Assembly: GCA_963676335.1 (NCBI GenBank)
Contig: OY781057.1
Span: forward strand, 558,001-622,000
Source: G963676335 sp963676335
GTDB lineage: Bacteria; Pseudomonadota; Alphaproteobacteria; Rickettsiales; Rickettsiaceae
DNA: 64,000 nucleotides
Direction: 5' to 3'
Both the position numbers and the translations under genes were made by a program. The notes beneath the pieces were generated by a model. The model worked only from the letters and a program-made list of their open reading frames with translations, did no database searches and was not told the DNA's origin. Of the stretch, positions 18,025-27,532 are shown in pieces. Each line of letters begins with the position of its first letter. The stretch's first letter is position 1.

Positions 18025-19197
18025 ATGTTGTTAAAATATTTACGTCAGATTTTTAAAGATAAGAAAAATAAATTTAGTAATTATTTAAATTTAGATGAAA
18101 GATACACTAACATTATTAGTAATAAATCTAGCACAGATGTAAATCAGTATCATCATAACGTCATTATTTATCGTTGTGTTAATCTTATCTCTCAATCGGC
18201 TAGTCATATTCCATGGATAGTATACACTAAAAATCATAACAATTTAGTTCGTAACGATCTCCATCCAGTGAACAGATTATTATTTAAACCCAATCCTTTT
18301 CAATCTGGAGCAGATTTATTTGCTACTAATATCGCAAATAAAATGTTATATGGAAATAGTTATTTATTACTTATATCTAACGAAAAACTTCAACCAAGAG
18401 AAATTCATATACTTGAAAGTAATAATGTGGATATTTTGAGTACTGAAAATAAAATTATCGGATATAAGTATAGATTGAATAGTAATATTAGAGAATATTA
18501 TATAGATCAAATTACAAATCAAAGTGCTGTTTTACATCTAAAAAACTATAACCCTAGCAGTCCTATAAAAGGAGTATCTTGTTTATCTGCGGCTTCTATA
18601 GCAATTGATATACATAACAGAGCGGGAGAATGGAACGATGCATTATTACGTAATGGAGCAAGACCAAGCGGAGCATTGATAGTAAAAGATAATTCTGGAT
18701 ATTTAAGTGAAGAGCAATTTGAGCGTCTTAGAGAGCAATTGTATGAAAAATACACTAGCTCTACTAATTCTGGCAAGCCGTTATTGCTTGAAGGGGGCTT
18801 AGATTGGAAAGAAATGAGTATTTCTCCTAAGGATATGGATTTTATAGAATGCAAAAATTCTGCTGCTAGAGAAATAGCATTAGCTTTTGGAGTTCCACCT
18901 CAGCTTCTTGGAATAAATGGAGATAATACATATAGTAATATGCAAGAAGCAAGACTGGCATTATGGGAAGAAACTATAATTCCTTTATTAGATAATATAT
19001 CCGATTCTCTAAGTAATTGGTTATCTCACTGGTTTAAGGAAGAAATTCTTATTACCTTTAACAAGGATGCAATTTCTGCATTAACACAAAAAAGAGAAAA
19101 TTTATGGGAAAAGGTTTCACAAGCAAATTTTATAACCATAAATGAAAAGCGTGCTTTATTTGGACTGCCTCCAATGAAAAATTGCAATAATTTATAA
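18025..19197 (+). CDS. Phage/GTA portal protein (HK97 type)
   Basis: A 390-residue portal protein. Typical features are HNVIIYRCVNLISQSASHIPW near residue 45, HPVNRLLFKPNPFQSG near 85, NGARPSGALIVKD near 210 and the REIALAFGVPPQLLGI box near 285-300 followed by NMQEARLALWEETI. This is the strong family signature of HK97 portals and of the gene transfer agent gp3. With the terminase two genes downstream but no capsid or tail genes nearby, it looks like part of a dispersed Rickettsiales GTA rather than a prophage. The frame is intact. Confidence 0.92.
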   Translation: MLLKYLRQIFKDKKNKFSNYLNLDERYTNIISNKSSTDVNQYHHNVIIYRCVNLISQSASHIPWIVYTKNHNNLVRNDLHPVNRLLFKPNPFQSGADLFATNIANKMLYGNSYLLLISNEKLQPREIHILESNNVDILSTENKIIGYKYRLNSNIREYYIDQITNQSAVLHLKNYNPSSPIKGVSCLSAASIAIDIHNRAGEWNDALLRNGARPSGALIVKDNSGYLSEEQFERLREQLYEKYTSSTNSGKPLLLEGGLDWKEMSISPKDMDFIECKNSAAREIALAFGVPPQLLGINGDNTYSNMQEARLALWEETIIPLLDNISDSLSNWLSHWFKEEILITFNKDAISALTQKRENLWEKVSQANFITINEKRALFGLPPMKNCNNL

Positions 19198-19220
19198 TTA
19201 TAAATTTTTTATGAGGCTAT

Positions 19221-19481
19221 ATGATACAAGATAACATATCTAGATTATATCAACTAATATCTAAAGCAATAAAATTACTTGAAGATGAGCTTGAATCTTG
19301 CTACAACCAAGAAAAAAATGGTTTTAAAAATCCTAAAGAAGTAACTACAATAGTATGTAAAATACTTAATGTGTTAATTCAGTTAGATAAAATTGGTGGA
19401 CAGTATAATTTATATAATGATCTTAATGAACAAGATAAAGAAATTATTCAACAATTTTTAACAAAACATAAAAATGGATAA
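19221..19481 (+). CDS. Small protein between portal and terminase, 86 aa
   Basis: An 86-residue helical protein with no signal sequence, located between the portal and the large terminase genes and overlapping the latter by 8 bp. The position and size fit a small terminase subunit (GTA gp1-like), and helical content with alternating leucines and lysines is compatible with this. The sequence itself shows no motif I recognise, so the role is inferred from neighbours only. Confidence 0.6.
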   Translation: MIQDNISRLYQLISKAIKLLEDELESCYNQEKNGFKNPKEVTTIVCKILNVLIQLDKIGGQYNLYNDLNEQDKEIIQQFLTKHKNG

Positions 19482-20865
19482 TAGAGTATTATCCGCTATT
19501 TTACGAATAAATTTTGCAAGCTTTATTAGTAAAGTATTTTATACTTTAAATCCAGGGGCTGAATTTAGTGCCAATTGGCATATAAATTTAATTGCTGATT
19601 ATTTAGAACAAGTATATTTAGGAAATATTAAACGTTTAATTATCAATATTCCTCCTAGAATGTTAAAATCAATTTGTGTTAGTGTAGCTTGGCCAGTTTG
19701 GTTACTTGGACATCAATCAGCATATAGAATTATTAATACAAGTTATTCAAATGTATTAAGTGTTAAGCATTCTCTAGACTGTAGATTGATTATAAACTCT
19801 CAGTGGTATAAAAATTTATTTACGAATACAGTAATAGCTACTAACACTCAACACAAATTTTCTACAACAAGGAATGGGTTTCGTTTTGCTACATCAGTAG
19901 GAGGATCTGTGACTGGAGAGGGGGCAGATATTCTGATTATTGATGATCCACATAACCCTACACATATTAATTCAGCAAAAATGCGGCAAAAGGCTATAGA
20001 TTGGTATGAACAAACCCTTTGTACCAGGTTAAATAATCCAGATAAAGGAGCAATTGTTATCGTTATGCAGCGACTACATGAGAATGATTTATCTGGGTAT
20101 TTATTGAATAAAAACCCTGATAAATGGCATGTTCTAAAAATACCCATTTTTGCAAATTATGATAATGTTTTTGATATTGCTGGTAAAAAATATTTTTTCT
20201 TTCATGATACCTTACTTGATGAAAAAAGGATTAGCTTTGATTATTTAAACAACTTAAAGAAAGAATTAGGTGTTAATAATTTTTTTGCTCAATATTTACA
20301 AACTCCTATTGCGCATGAGACAAAGATATTAGCTCTATCGGATATAGTTTTTTGCGAAATTTTGCCTGAAAATTTTGATTGGTATTGTCAAAGTTGGGAT
20401 ACAGCAATTAAAGTAGGGCAACAAAATGATTTTTCTGTGTGTACAACTTGGGGAATAAAAGATGATAAATATTATCTTATAGATGTTTTTAGGAAAAAAC
20501 TTATTTATCCTAAATTAAAAATGAAGATGCAAGAGCTATCTAATAAATTTAAACCTAGAATTATTATTATTGAAGATAAAGCTAGTGGACAATCTTTAAT
20601 ACAAGATTTAAAAGAAGAGGGGGAGGTTAACATAGTAGCTTTTAAACCTAAACTAGACAAAGAAACTCGCTTTGTAACTATCGTGGATCGTTTCCAAAAT
20701 GGGAAAGTAATATTGTTTAAATATATGAATTCTATTGAATTAGTCATATTGGAGCTAACTAATTTTCCCAAATCAGATAATGATGATATAGTAGATTCAG
20801 TAAGTCAATTTTTACACTATATCCAACGTGTTAGTAATAAAGAAGTACGTATTCGAAATTTTTAA
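19474..20865 (+). CDS. Terminase large subunit, GTA type
   Basis: A 463-residue packaging motor. The ATPase shows the Walker A-like IPPRMLKSICVS near residue 65 (the PPRSLKS form typical of this group), Walker B ILIIDDPHNP near 150, and the nuclease domain begins with SWDTAIKVGQQNDFS near 307 and IIIEDKASGQSL near 365, giving metal-binding acidic residues. It cuts and pumps DNA into proheads. The gene starts inside the upstream small ORF and its last 38 bp overlap comEC. There is no frame damage, which argues for selection to retain it. Confidence 0.92.
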   Translation: MDNRVLSAILRINFASFISKVFYTLNPGAEFSANWHINLIADYLEQVYLGNIKRLIINIPPRMLKSICVSVAWPVWLLGHQSAYRIINTSYSNVLSVKHSLDCRLIINSQWYKNLFTNTVIATNTQHKFSTTRNGFRFATSVGGSVTGEGADILIIDDPHNPTHINSAKMRQKAIDWYEQTLCTRLNNPDKGAIVIVMQRLHENDLSGYLLNKNPDKWHVLKIPIFANYDNVFDIAGKKYFFFHDTLLDEKRISFDYLNNLKKELGVNNFFAQYLQTPIAHETKILALSDIVFCEILPENFDWYCQSWDTAIKVGQQNDFSVCTTWGIKDDKYYLIDVFRKKLIYPKLKMKMQELSNKFKPRIIIIEDKASGQSLIQDLKEEGEVNIVAFKPKLDKETRFVTIVDRFQNGKVILFKYMNSIELVILELTNFPKSDNDDIVDSVSQFLHYIQRVSNKEVRIRNF

Positions 20866-22825
20866 TTTTATAGATAGCATCTTACAAAGAGAATATCACC
20901 AAATTTCATTATGGTTTTTTATTAGTTTTATCTTTGGAATTGTACTCTGTATAAGTAAGATTAATAATAATTTTTTAATACCATTAGTAGTACTTGGGCT
21001 CTTTTGTAGGAAATGGATTTATTTACAAATGTTGATATTTTCTATTGTGTGCGGTTTGGGAATGGGAATACTCATCATGATGTTACGTTTTTACAACGTA
21101 ACTCATATTAATTTGCCACAAAGAATGGATAGCGATATTTCAGGTAAAATTATAAATATTAAACCAGTATTTGAAAATAGATTAGAAATAACACTAAATC
21201 ATGTCACAATAAAAAAGTTACCAATTGAGCAAACTCCATATAAAATTAAACTTTATGTTCGTAGTGATTCTTCCAATCTGATGATAGGAGATGTTATCAG
21301 CACTGTAGCTAGATTAAGCCCTATTAAAAATGAAAATATTTTGCCATATGGATATAATTTTGGACAACAAAATTATTTTTCTGGTATTGGTGCTAATGGG
21401 TATAATATTAATCCAATTACAGTTTTAAGTAATCGAGAACCAATTGAATTTTTATTAAAAATTCAATTAATACGTAGAAGTTTATATAATCAAATTTGCA
21501 CATTAGTGCCTCCAGTTATAGCTAATTTTATAGCTGCTTTAATGCTAGGAGAAAGCAAGGGAATAGATAGGCAAGTGCTTCAAAATATGCGTTATGCTGG
21601 AGTTTCTCATGTACTATGTGTTTCAGGACTTCATTTATCATTAGTAGCTGGTATATGTTTTCTTTTTAGTAGATATGTCTTAAATATATTTAATTGCATT
21701 GTTTATAATTTTGACGTTAAACGGATCTCAGCTGTAATTTCTTTAGTAGGTAGTTTTATATATTGGTTATTATCAGGTCAACAAGTAGCAGCTACTCGTG
21801 CATTTATAATGACTAGTGTTTATATACTAGGGATTATAATAAATCGAAAAGCAGATTTATTGCGTACACTTGCTATATCTTCATTTATCATCCTTTCTTT
21901 TTCCCCAGAAGATGTGCTAAATCCAAGTTTCCAGTTATCTTTTATAGCTGTATTAGCATTGATAAGTGGATTTAAGATGTATACACCGTATTATATTTTT
22001 TTTGATAAATATTATTTTGTAAAGATATCTAACTTTATACTATCAAATATTTATTCTAGTTTTTTAGCAGGGTTTGCAACGATGCCCATAGCTATTAAGC
22101 ATTTTTATATTTGTTCTAATTACACGATTTTAGCTAATTTAATCATAGTTCCAATAATATCTTTTTTAGTAATGCCAATAATTTTGATTTCTATGATGTT
22201 AATGTTTACACCAGTAGCCTCTTATTTATTTTTCTTTTTAATTAATTGTATAAATATTATTATAGTTGTAGCTAGTTATATTACTAAATTACCTGGTTCC
22301 GTTGGATACATTGGATACATTACGAATATTAGTTTAATAGTGTATTTGTTAAGTTTGTTTTGGCTTACTCTATGGCAAACTAAGTTAAAATGGATAGGTT
22401 TAGTAGGGATATTGATATTTTGTATTCTTATGACAACATCGAATAAACCAGATTTAATAATTTCTACTAAAACAAATTCGTTTGGAGTAAAAAATTTTCA
22501 AGGAAAGCTAGAAATATATTCTAATAAATTGTCTTCTTTTAATAAACAATATTGGACTAATTGGTTTGGACAAAAGGAAATAATTTTTCATAAAGTTAAT
22601 GTAAACAAAAATAACTGGCTAATAATAACGAAAAGCAATCACACTATATCTATTTTAACCCATAATTCCTTATGTTCAAAATCTGATATAACTATTAATT
22701 TAATTGACAGTAAAATATGCAAATATAATAATATAACATTAACCAGAGATAAAATAGAGAATTTGAATAGTGATATAGCAATATTCTGCAACGATAACTG
22801 TCATACTTTACCACTTATTAAATGA
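20828..22825 (+). CDS. comEC: ComEC/Rec2 competence-type DNA uptake channel
   Basis: A 665-residue membrane protein with about ten hydrophobic segments. The N-terminal OB-like domain (residues 70-190) is followed by the Competence domain, including LMLGESKGIDRQVLQNMRYAGVSHVLCVSGLHLSLVAG near residues 238-275, the best-kept ComEC signature. The C-terminal metallo-beta-lactamase domain found in many ComEC proteins appears reduced or absent: the last 140 residues lack an HxHxDH motif. The start is uncertain; the GTG at 20828 lies within the terminase gene. It would transport single-stranded DNA across the inner membrane, though competence has not been shown in Rickettsiales. Confidence 0.88.
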   Translation: MLVIKKYVFEIFNFIDSILQREYHQISLWFFISFIFGIVLCISKINNNFLIPLVVLGLFCRKWIYLQMLIFSIVCGLGMGILIMMLRFYNVTHINLPQRMDSDISGKIINIKPVFENRLEITLNHVTIKKLPIEQTPYKIKLYVRSDSSNLMIGDVISTVARLSPIKNENILPYGYNFGQQNYFSGIGANGYNINPITVLSNREPIEFLLKIQLIRRSLYNQICTLVPPVIANFIAALMLGESKGIDRQVLQNMRYAGVSHVLCVSGLHLSLVAGICFLFSRYVLNIFNCIVYNFDVKRISAVISLVGSFIYWLLSGQQVAATRAFIMTSVYILGIIINRKADLLRTLAISSFIILSFSPEDVLNPSFQLSFIAVLALISGFKMYTPYYIFFDKYYFVKISNFILSNIYSSFLAGFATMPIAIKHFYICSNYTILANLIIVPIISFLVMPIILISMMLMFTPVASYLFFFLINCINIIIVVASYITKLPGSVGYIGYITNISLIVYLLSLFWLTLWQTKLKWIGLVGILIFCILMTTSNKPDLIISTKTNSFGVKNFQGKLEIYSNKLSSFNKQYWTNWFGQKEIIFHKVNVNKNNWLIITKSNHTISILTHNSLCSKSDITINLIDSKICKYNNITLTRDKIENLNSDIAIFCNDNCHTLPLIK

Positions 22826-22832
22826 TTTATAT

Positions 22833-23321
22833 TTATTCTGAATCATAAATTCCCCACAATAATTTTCTATCAATCCATCCGGTATAACCTCGACAATTAA
22901 TAAAACACCAGTTTGGAATACATTTATTTAAACCACACCTTAATTTAGGGCTTACTTTAGCTATAATTTTAGAATTTATATTAGAATTAGAATATAAATA
23001 TTCTATATTTTTGCCAATTATAACTACAGAACGGCGTGGAGATAATACACTAATATGAATCCACCCTGCTTTACCGTCTATATCATTTATTAACCTCCAT
23101 TCTTGAAATTCTTTTATTACTTCTACTGGTTCATATCTTTTTATAAAAGTCCAAGTAATTGGATAATTAGTCCCTGGTCCTGTCCTTGCATTTGCCTCAT
23201 TAGATTTAATAGAGACAAAACGAGGTAATTTTTTTACTGTTGCAAAAAGAGAAAAAGGAATCAAAGTAAATGTTAGAAATAATGTTAGAATGATTTTTTG
23301 ATTTTTCCAAAAATAATTCAT
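22833..23321 (-). CDS. Exported bacterial SH3-domain protein
   Basis: A 162-residue exported protein: signal peptide in residues 8-27, then two bacterial SH3 repeats. The first contains the classic NARTGPGTNYPITWTF motif with RYEPVEVIKEFQEWRLI and GKAGWIHISVL near residues 42-92; the second (residues 100-160) is more diverged and ends GYTGWIDRKLLWGI. Such proteins bind cell-wall peptides or other ligands in the periplasm. It abuts the antiporter gene (1 bp apart), so they are probably cotranscribed. Confidence 0.88.
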   Translation of the reverse strand: MNYFWKNQKIILTLFLTFTLIPFSLFATVKKLPRFVSIKSNEANARTGPGTNYPITWTFIKRYEPVEVIKEFQEWRLINDIDGKAGWIHISVLSPRRSVVIIGKNIEYLYSNSNINSKIIAKVSPKLRCGLNKCIPNWCFINCRGYTGWIDRKLLWGIYDSE

Positions 23322-25046
23322 TTATTCTTTTTCTTCTTCTGGATCTGTATATTGAGTCGCAGTAACATAATTTCCTGCTCTAAATTGATTGACCACTCTG
23401 TTAATTTCATATTCACTAACTCCCAATACTTTAAGTACAGTACTTCCTAATTGCAATCCAATTTCATAGTCTGAAGGAAGTAAAATAGTAGCTCCTGCTT
23501 CATATAGCTGAGTAGACATACTCAAATCATGTGTTTTAACTATAAGAGACAGACTAGGAAAATTATTTGAAATAGTTTTTAGAGCTTTTTTTATTGTAAC
23601 ATAATTATTCATAGTTAGTATCATAGCTATTGCTCTGTTACTACCAGCTGCTTGCAAAACAGCTAATTGATTAATATCTCCTAAAAATATAGGAAAAGTT
23701 TCTTTTGCTTCATTAACAGTTTTTTCATTTATATCAAGAGCTATATAATTAATTTCCTTGACTGATAAAAGATTTGCTATCATTTTTCCCACTTTACCAA
23801 ATCCAGCAATGATAACATGCTCAGTAAGATCACTTGCACCAAATTGAATATTGTCTATTAATTGTTGTTTTTCATCTTTATTATCTAATAATATTTTCAA
23901 ACGATCTCCAATATCCATTAACATTGGAGTTACAGCCATGCTTAAGGTTATTACGATCAATAAAATTCCTCCACTATATTGGCTAATAATATGATTATCT
24001 ATTGCTAAATCAAACAATATAAAAGAAAATTCACTTCCTTGAGATAGCAACAATCCTATTTGCAAAGATTTTCCTTTAGAAAAACCAAAAAATATGCATA
24101 ACCACATGATAATAAGGCTTTTTATTAAAATAAGACTAAAGGATACTACTAAAATAGCCCATATATGCGAATACACTTCTCTAATGTCAATTTTCATGCC
24201 TATGGACATAAAAAATAATCCTAATAACAATCCTTTAAACGGATAAATACTTTGCTCTGCCATAAGACGAAATTCTGTCTCAGCAACTAATATTCCAGCA
24301 ACGAAAGCTCCTAATGCCAAAGAGAGTCCTAAATATTCTGTAGTAAATGCAGCAGATAAAGCAATTAATATTGTCGTCGCAACAAACAATTCATTGCTAC
24401 TAGCTGTTTTTGTTGCGGATATAAATCTAAATATTGGTTTAATTATTAATCCCCCAGCAATAAAAATGCTTATTAAAGCTAAAATTGCTTTTAAAAAAGA
24501 AATTCCAATTGCATAAAGTATTGAAACTTGATTTCCTTCTTGTGCTAACAAAGGAACTATAACCAATAAAGGAACAACTACAAAATCTTGTTGTAATAAA
24601 ATTGATAATGAAATTCTTCCTGTTTGAGATAATTGCAATCTATTTTCTTCGAGTATTTGCAATACTATTGCAGTTGAAGATAACGCAAGCCCTCCTCCAA
24701 TTATTATTGCGGCTTTATAATCATCTAAGAATAAGATAACAATACTAGAAATGACAATAGTTGTAATCAATACTTGTAACGATCCTAATCCAAACACATA
24801 TTTGCGCATAGCCATTAAGCGTTCAAAAGAAAGCTCTAATCCTATAGCAAAAAGCAAAAACACTACTCCATATTCAGCAAAAGTTGTAGTTTCCTTAAAT
24901 GAAATAATTTTTAATCCATAATCTCCAATGATACCTCCTGCAACTAAATAACCTAATACTGGACTTAAATTAATTTTTTTAAAAACCAGGACTACAAATA
25001 CAGCTGTGAAAATAAGAATTAAGACAATAGGCAAAAAATGCTGCAT
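23322..25046 (-). CDS. Kef/YbaL-type monovalent cation:proton antiporter
   Basis: A 574-residue CPA2-family transporter. Residues 1-390 hold about twelve membrane helices, including GYLVAGGIIGDYGL near residue 32 and LGAFVAGILVAETEF near 245. The C-terminal TrkA-N (RCK) domain begins EHVIIAGFGKVGKMIANLL near residue 410 with the Rossmann GxGxxG and an acidic end of strand 2 (YIALDINEK). It would exchange K+ or Na+ for protons, gated by nucleotides. Assigning KefB, KefC or YbaL is not possible from the sequence alone. Confidence 0.9.
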   Translation of the reverse strand: MQHFLPIVLILIFTAVFVVLVFKKINLSPVLGYLVAGGIIGDYGLKIISFKETTTFAEYGVVFLLFAIGLELSFERLMAMRKYVFGLGSLQVLITTIVISSIVILFLDDYKAAIIIGGGLALSSTAIVLQILEENRLQLSQTGRISLSILLQQDFVVVPLLVIVPLLAQEGNQVSILYAIGISFLKAILALISIFIAGGLIIKPIFRFISATKTASSNELFVATTILIALSAAFTTEYLGLSLALGAFVAGILVAETEFRLMAEQSIYPFKGLLLGLFFMSIGMKIDIREVYSHIWAILVVSFSLILIKSLIIMWLCIFFGFSKGKSLQIGLLLSQGSEFSFILFDLAIDNHIISQYSGGILLIVITLSMAVTPMLMDIGDRLKILLDNKDEKQQLIDNIQFGASDLTEHVIIAGFGKVGKMIANLLSVKEINYIALDINEKTVNEAKETFPIFLGDINQLAVLQAAGSNRAIAMILTMNNYVTIKKALKTISNNFPSLSLIVKTHDLSMSTQLYEAGATILLPSDYEIGLQLGSTVLKVLGVSEYEINRVVNQFRAGNYVTATQYTDPEEEKE

Positions 25047-25091
25047 TTGTTATATTATATTTGAATTTTAAAGAACGCTTCAGATATTTAA

Positions 25092-25838
25092 TCACCATGT
25101 ATCTGAATTAAGCCACTTTTTCTTAATTCTTTGAAGCTCTCCATTACTTTCTAATACTAATATAGCATTATTGATTGAAGAAATCAATTTAGACCCCTTA
25201 GGAAAAGCAATAGCAAAACTAGATAATTTATTGTCAATAAGAATAAAGCTATCAAATTCAGGGGTTCTGTTTTTAAATTTTTTAATTTGTGTTTCTTCTG
25301 TTAAAACAGCATCTATAGATCCTTTTTTTAATTCTTCCATTAAGACTAATGCATTGGTAAAACTTTTTACTGTTATATTTGGAATACGATTAGCTATATT
25401 TTTTGCTTCTTCTTCCCAGGTGGTACCTAATTGAGCTCCAACTATTTTACCAGAAAGGTCAGCAAGATTATTAATACCAGATTTTTTATTGAATAATAGA
25501 GCTATATCAGTTCTAAGATATATAATTGAAAAATCTAAATATTTTCTTCGTTCTGGCGTGTTTGATAATCCAGCGATTGCTAAATCTGCAGAGTTATTTT
25601 GCAGTGCAGCTATTAGGGTATTAAAATCTAAATTTCTAATTTCAATTTTTTTGTGTATCTGCTCTGCGATTAGATTAATTAAATCTATTTCTAATCCGAC
25701 TACTTTTTGATCAACAATATACTCATAAGGAGGATTGTCAGCTGCAGTTATTACAATAATTTTATCAGAAGCTGATTCGTTACACGAAAATAAACTAAAT
25801 ATTAGTAATAAACCAATTAAATTAATTATTTTTTTCAT
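25092..25838 (-). CDS. Amino-acid ABC transporter substrate-binding lipoprotein (GlnH-like)
   Basis: A 248-residue periplasmic binding protein of SBP family 3. A lipobox (SLFSC, Cys near residue 19) replaces the more usual cleavable signal peptide. Ligand-binding motifs are VITAADNPPYEYI near residues 29-41, VVGLEIDLINLIAEQI near 46-61 and GTTWEEEA near 138. Proteins like this bind polar amino acids such as glutamine; the membrane and ATPase subunits are not in the window. It overlaps the DUF2610 gene by 17 bp, which suggests coupled translation. Confidence 0.88.
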   Translation of the reverse strand: MKKIINLIGLLLIFSLFSCNESASDKIIVITAADNPPYEYIVDQKVVGLEIDLINLIAEQIHKKIEIRNLDFNTLIAALQNNSADLAIAGLSNTPERRKYLDFSIIYLRTDIALLFNKKSGINNLADLSGKIVGAQLGTTWEEEAKNIANRIPNITVKSFTNALVLMEELKKGSIDAVLTEETQIKKFKNRTPEFDSFILIDNKLSSFAIAFPKGSKLISSINNAILVLESNGELQRIKKKWLNSDTW

Positions 25839-26316
25839 TATTTACTTCTTCTCCTTTAGTCTCAGTTTCAACTCCTGTTTCAGCCACAGCCTCAGTACCG
25901 GTCTCTGTATCAGTTTTAGCTTCAACTCCTGTTTCAGCCACAGCCTCAGTACCGGTCTCTGTATCAGTTTTAGCTTCAACTCCTGTTTCAGCCCCAGCCT
26001 CAGTACCGGTCTCTGTATCAGTTTTAGCTTCAACTCCTGTTTCAGCCCCAGCCTCAGGGTCTCCTTCTTGATTCTGTTTGGCGGATCCTAGGGCATAGAC
26101 ACATAAATCTTCAAATGAGACTGTATTTTTTTCTGCTAATTCTTTAAGTTTAGATATAGCTTCCATAAACTCTCCAGGTATCACCCCCCCTTGTTCCTTA
26201 GATATAAAATCTGCTTGAAATTGTAGTGGATGATGATCTGTTTTTGGGGCTCCGAGATAAATAGTTGTAGGAGAAATTTGTCCTCCAAAATTACAATTTA
26301 CAGTAAACTTACGCAT
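25822..26316 (-). CDS. DUF2610 protein with acidic tandem-repeat tail
   Basis: A 164-residue protein. Residues 1-85 match the Rickettsiales-specific DUF2610 domain (starts MRKFTVNCNFGGQ, then HHPLQFQADFISKEQGGVIPG and FEDLCVYALG). The remaining half is repeats of an 18-residue unit (EAGAETGVEAKTDTETGT), rich in Glu, Thr and Ala, encoded by near-identical 54-bp units. The function of the family is unknown. The repeats are likely variable in number between isolates. Confidence 0.85.
   Translation of the reverse strand: MRKFTVNCNFGGQISPTTIYLGAPKTDHHPLQFQADFISKEQGGVIPGEFMEAISKLKELAEKNTVSFEDLCVYALGSAKQNQEGDPEAGAETGVEAKTDTETGTEAGAETGVEAKTDTETGTEAVAETGVEAKTDTETGTEAVAETGVETETKGEEVNNEKNN
25866..26055 (-). 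repeat. 54-bp in-frame tandem repeat inside the DUF2610 gene
   Basis: About three and a half near-identical 54-bp units, containing the block CTCAGTACCGGTCTCTGTAT on the plus strand. Copies differ by single bases that swap Gly for Val (EAGAETG versus EAVAETG), suggesting recent expansion by slippage or unequal recombination. Confidence 0.9.
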
Positions 26317-26404
26317 TTTAAAATAATATTTTTATTAAAATATAAAAAAGTATCATATCTATATTTAGATTATAAAAGGAAATATGATAATTAAAATATG
26401 AGGA

Positions 26405-27499
26405 TTAAATTATTTTTTTAGAGTTATTAGCATATACATTCATAACTAATCCGTTAGCTAGAAATGCCGTTGTAATTACGGTGCCACCATAAGACATAAA
26501 TGGTAAAGGAACACCTACAACTGGTGAAAGGCCTATAGCCATAGCAATATTAACAAAACTATTAATAAATAGCATTCCTGCAACCCCAATGCATAATAAT
26601 TTTCCAAACTTATTTCTACAGTTAATGCCAATTAAGGTATAATAAAAAATTAATGCAAATAATAAAAAAATTAAAATTATACATCCAATTAATCCAAATT
26701 CTTCCGCTAATAAAGCAAAGATAAAATCTGTCTGATGCTCTGGTAAAAAATTCAAATGACTTTGAGTTCCATGTAAAAATCCCTTTCCCCATATATTTCC
26801 AGATCCGATAGCAATTTTAGATTGGATAATGTTATATCCAGCCCCTAAAGAATCTAATTCTGGATCCCAAAATACTAAAATTCTTTTTTTTTGATACTCG
26901 TGCAAAAATGTCCATAGGATAGGAATAGCACACAAACTTCCACCAATAAAGATAATAAAATACCAATGCGATATTCCGGTAGCAAAAAACATGACCAAAG
27001 ATATTCCTAATATTAGAATACCGCTACCTAAATCAGGTTGAAGGATTGTTAATGTAGTAGGAATAGCTACAGCTACAAATGGAATTAATAACTCTCTAAA
27101 GTTATTAATTTTTGTACGATGAAAATAACAAGCTAAAAATAAAATGATACTTAATTTACTTAATTCTGATGGTTGAAGCTTTATTCCATAGCAATTTATC
27201 CACCTTACAGCTCCCTTAGCCGTATATCCAAATAAAGATACGCCTAATAATAAAAGTATTGTTATGATATAAAAAATATATGAAAATCTATAAATATATT
27301 TTAAATTGATAAAAGCTATACCAATGGATACTGGAAAAAATACTGCTATATAACTAGCTTGTTTCACAATCCTAGAAGGAGACTCAATATAGCTTGCTGA
27401 ATAAAGTACTACTAGTCCATAAACACATAATATAAAAATTAAAATTATTATAACCCATGGTAATTTTTGCCACCATTTATCCGTATGTATTATCAGCAT
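26405..27499 (-). CDS. rodA: Rod-shape-determining SEDS glycosyltransferase
   Basis: A 364-residue SEDS protein with about ten membrane helices. Conserved pieces include the loop WINCYGIKLQPSELSKLSIILFLA near residues 99-122, LQPDLGSGILIL near 155 and VVGVPLPFMSYGGT near 325-338. RodA polymerises lipid II for side-wall growth together with PBP2. It lies 33 bp after ftsZ on the same strand. Length and loops fit RodA better than FtsW, though the two are paralogs; no pbpA gene is adjacent in the window. Confidence 0.9.
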   Translation of the reverse strand: MLIIHTDKWWQKLPWVIIILIFILCVYGLVVLYSASYIESPSRIVKQASYIAVFFPVSIGIAFINLKYIYRFSYIFYIITILLLLGVSLFGYTAKGAVRWINCYGIKLQPSELSKLSIILFLACYFHRTKINNFRELLIPFVAVAIPTTLTILQPDLGSGILILGISLVMFFATGISHWYFIIFIGGSLCAIPILWTFLHEYQKKRILVFWDPELDSLGAGYNIIQSKIAIGSGNIWGKGFLHGTQSHLNFLPEHQTDFIFALLAEEFGLIGCIILIFLLFALIFYYTLIGINCRNKFGKLLCIGVAGMLFINSFVNIAMAIGLSPVVGVPLPFMSYGGTVITTAFLANGLVMNVYANNSKKII

Positions 27500-27532
27500 T
27501 TAGTATTTTAATTTTTTCATCTATAAAAATAG

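Noticed and set aside
18025..20865. A prophage
   Set aside because: No capsid, tail, integrase or lysis genes nearby; the genes are packed between housekeeping genes, which fits a GTA better.
25735..26091. Plus-strand ORF of 118 aa over the DUF2610 repeats
   Set aside because: It is the antisense of a repeat region. Its Ser/Phe-rich repeats merely mirror the Glu/Thr code on the other strand, and DUF2610 homology supports the minus strand.
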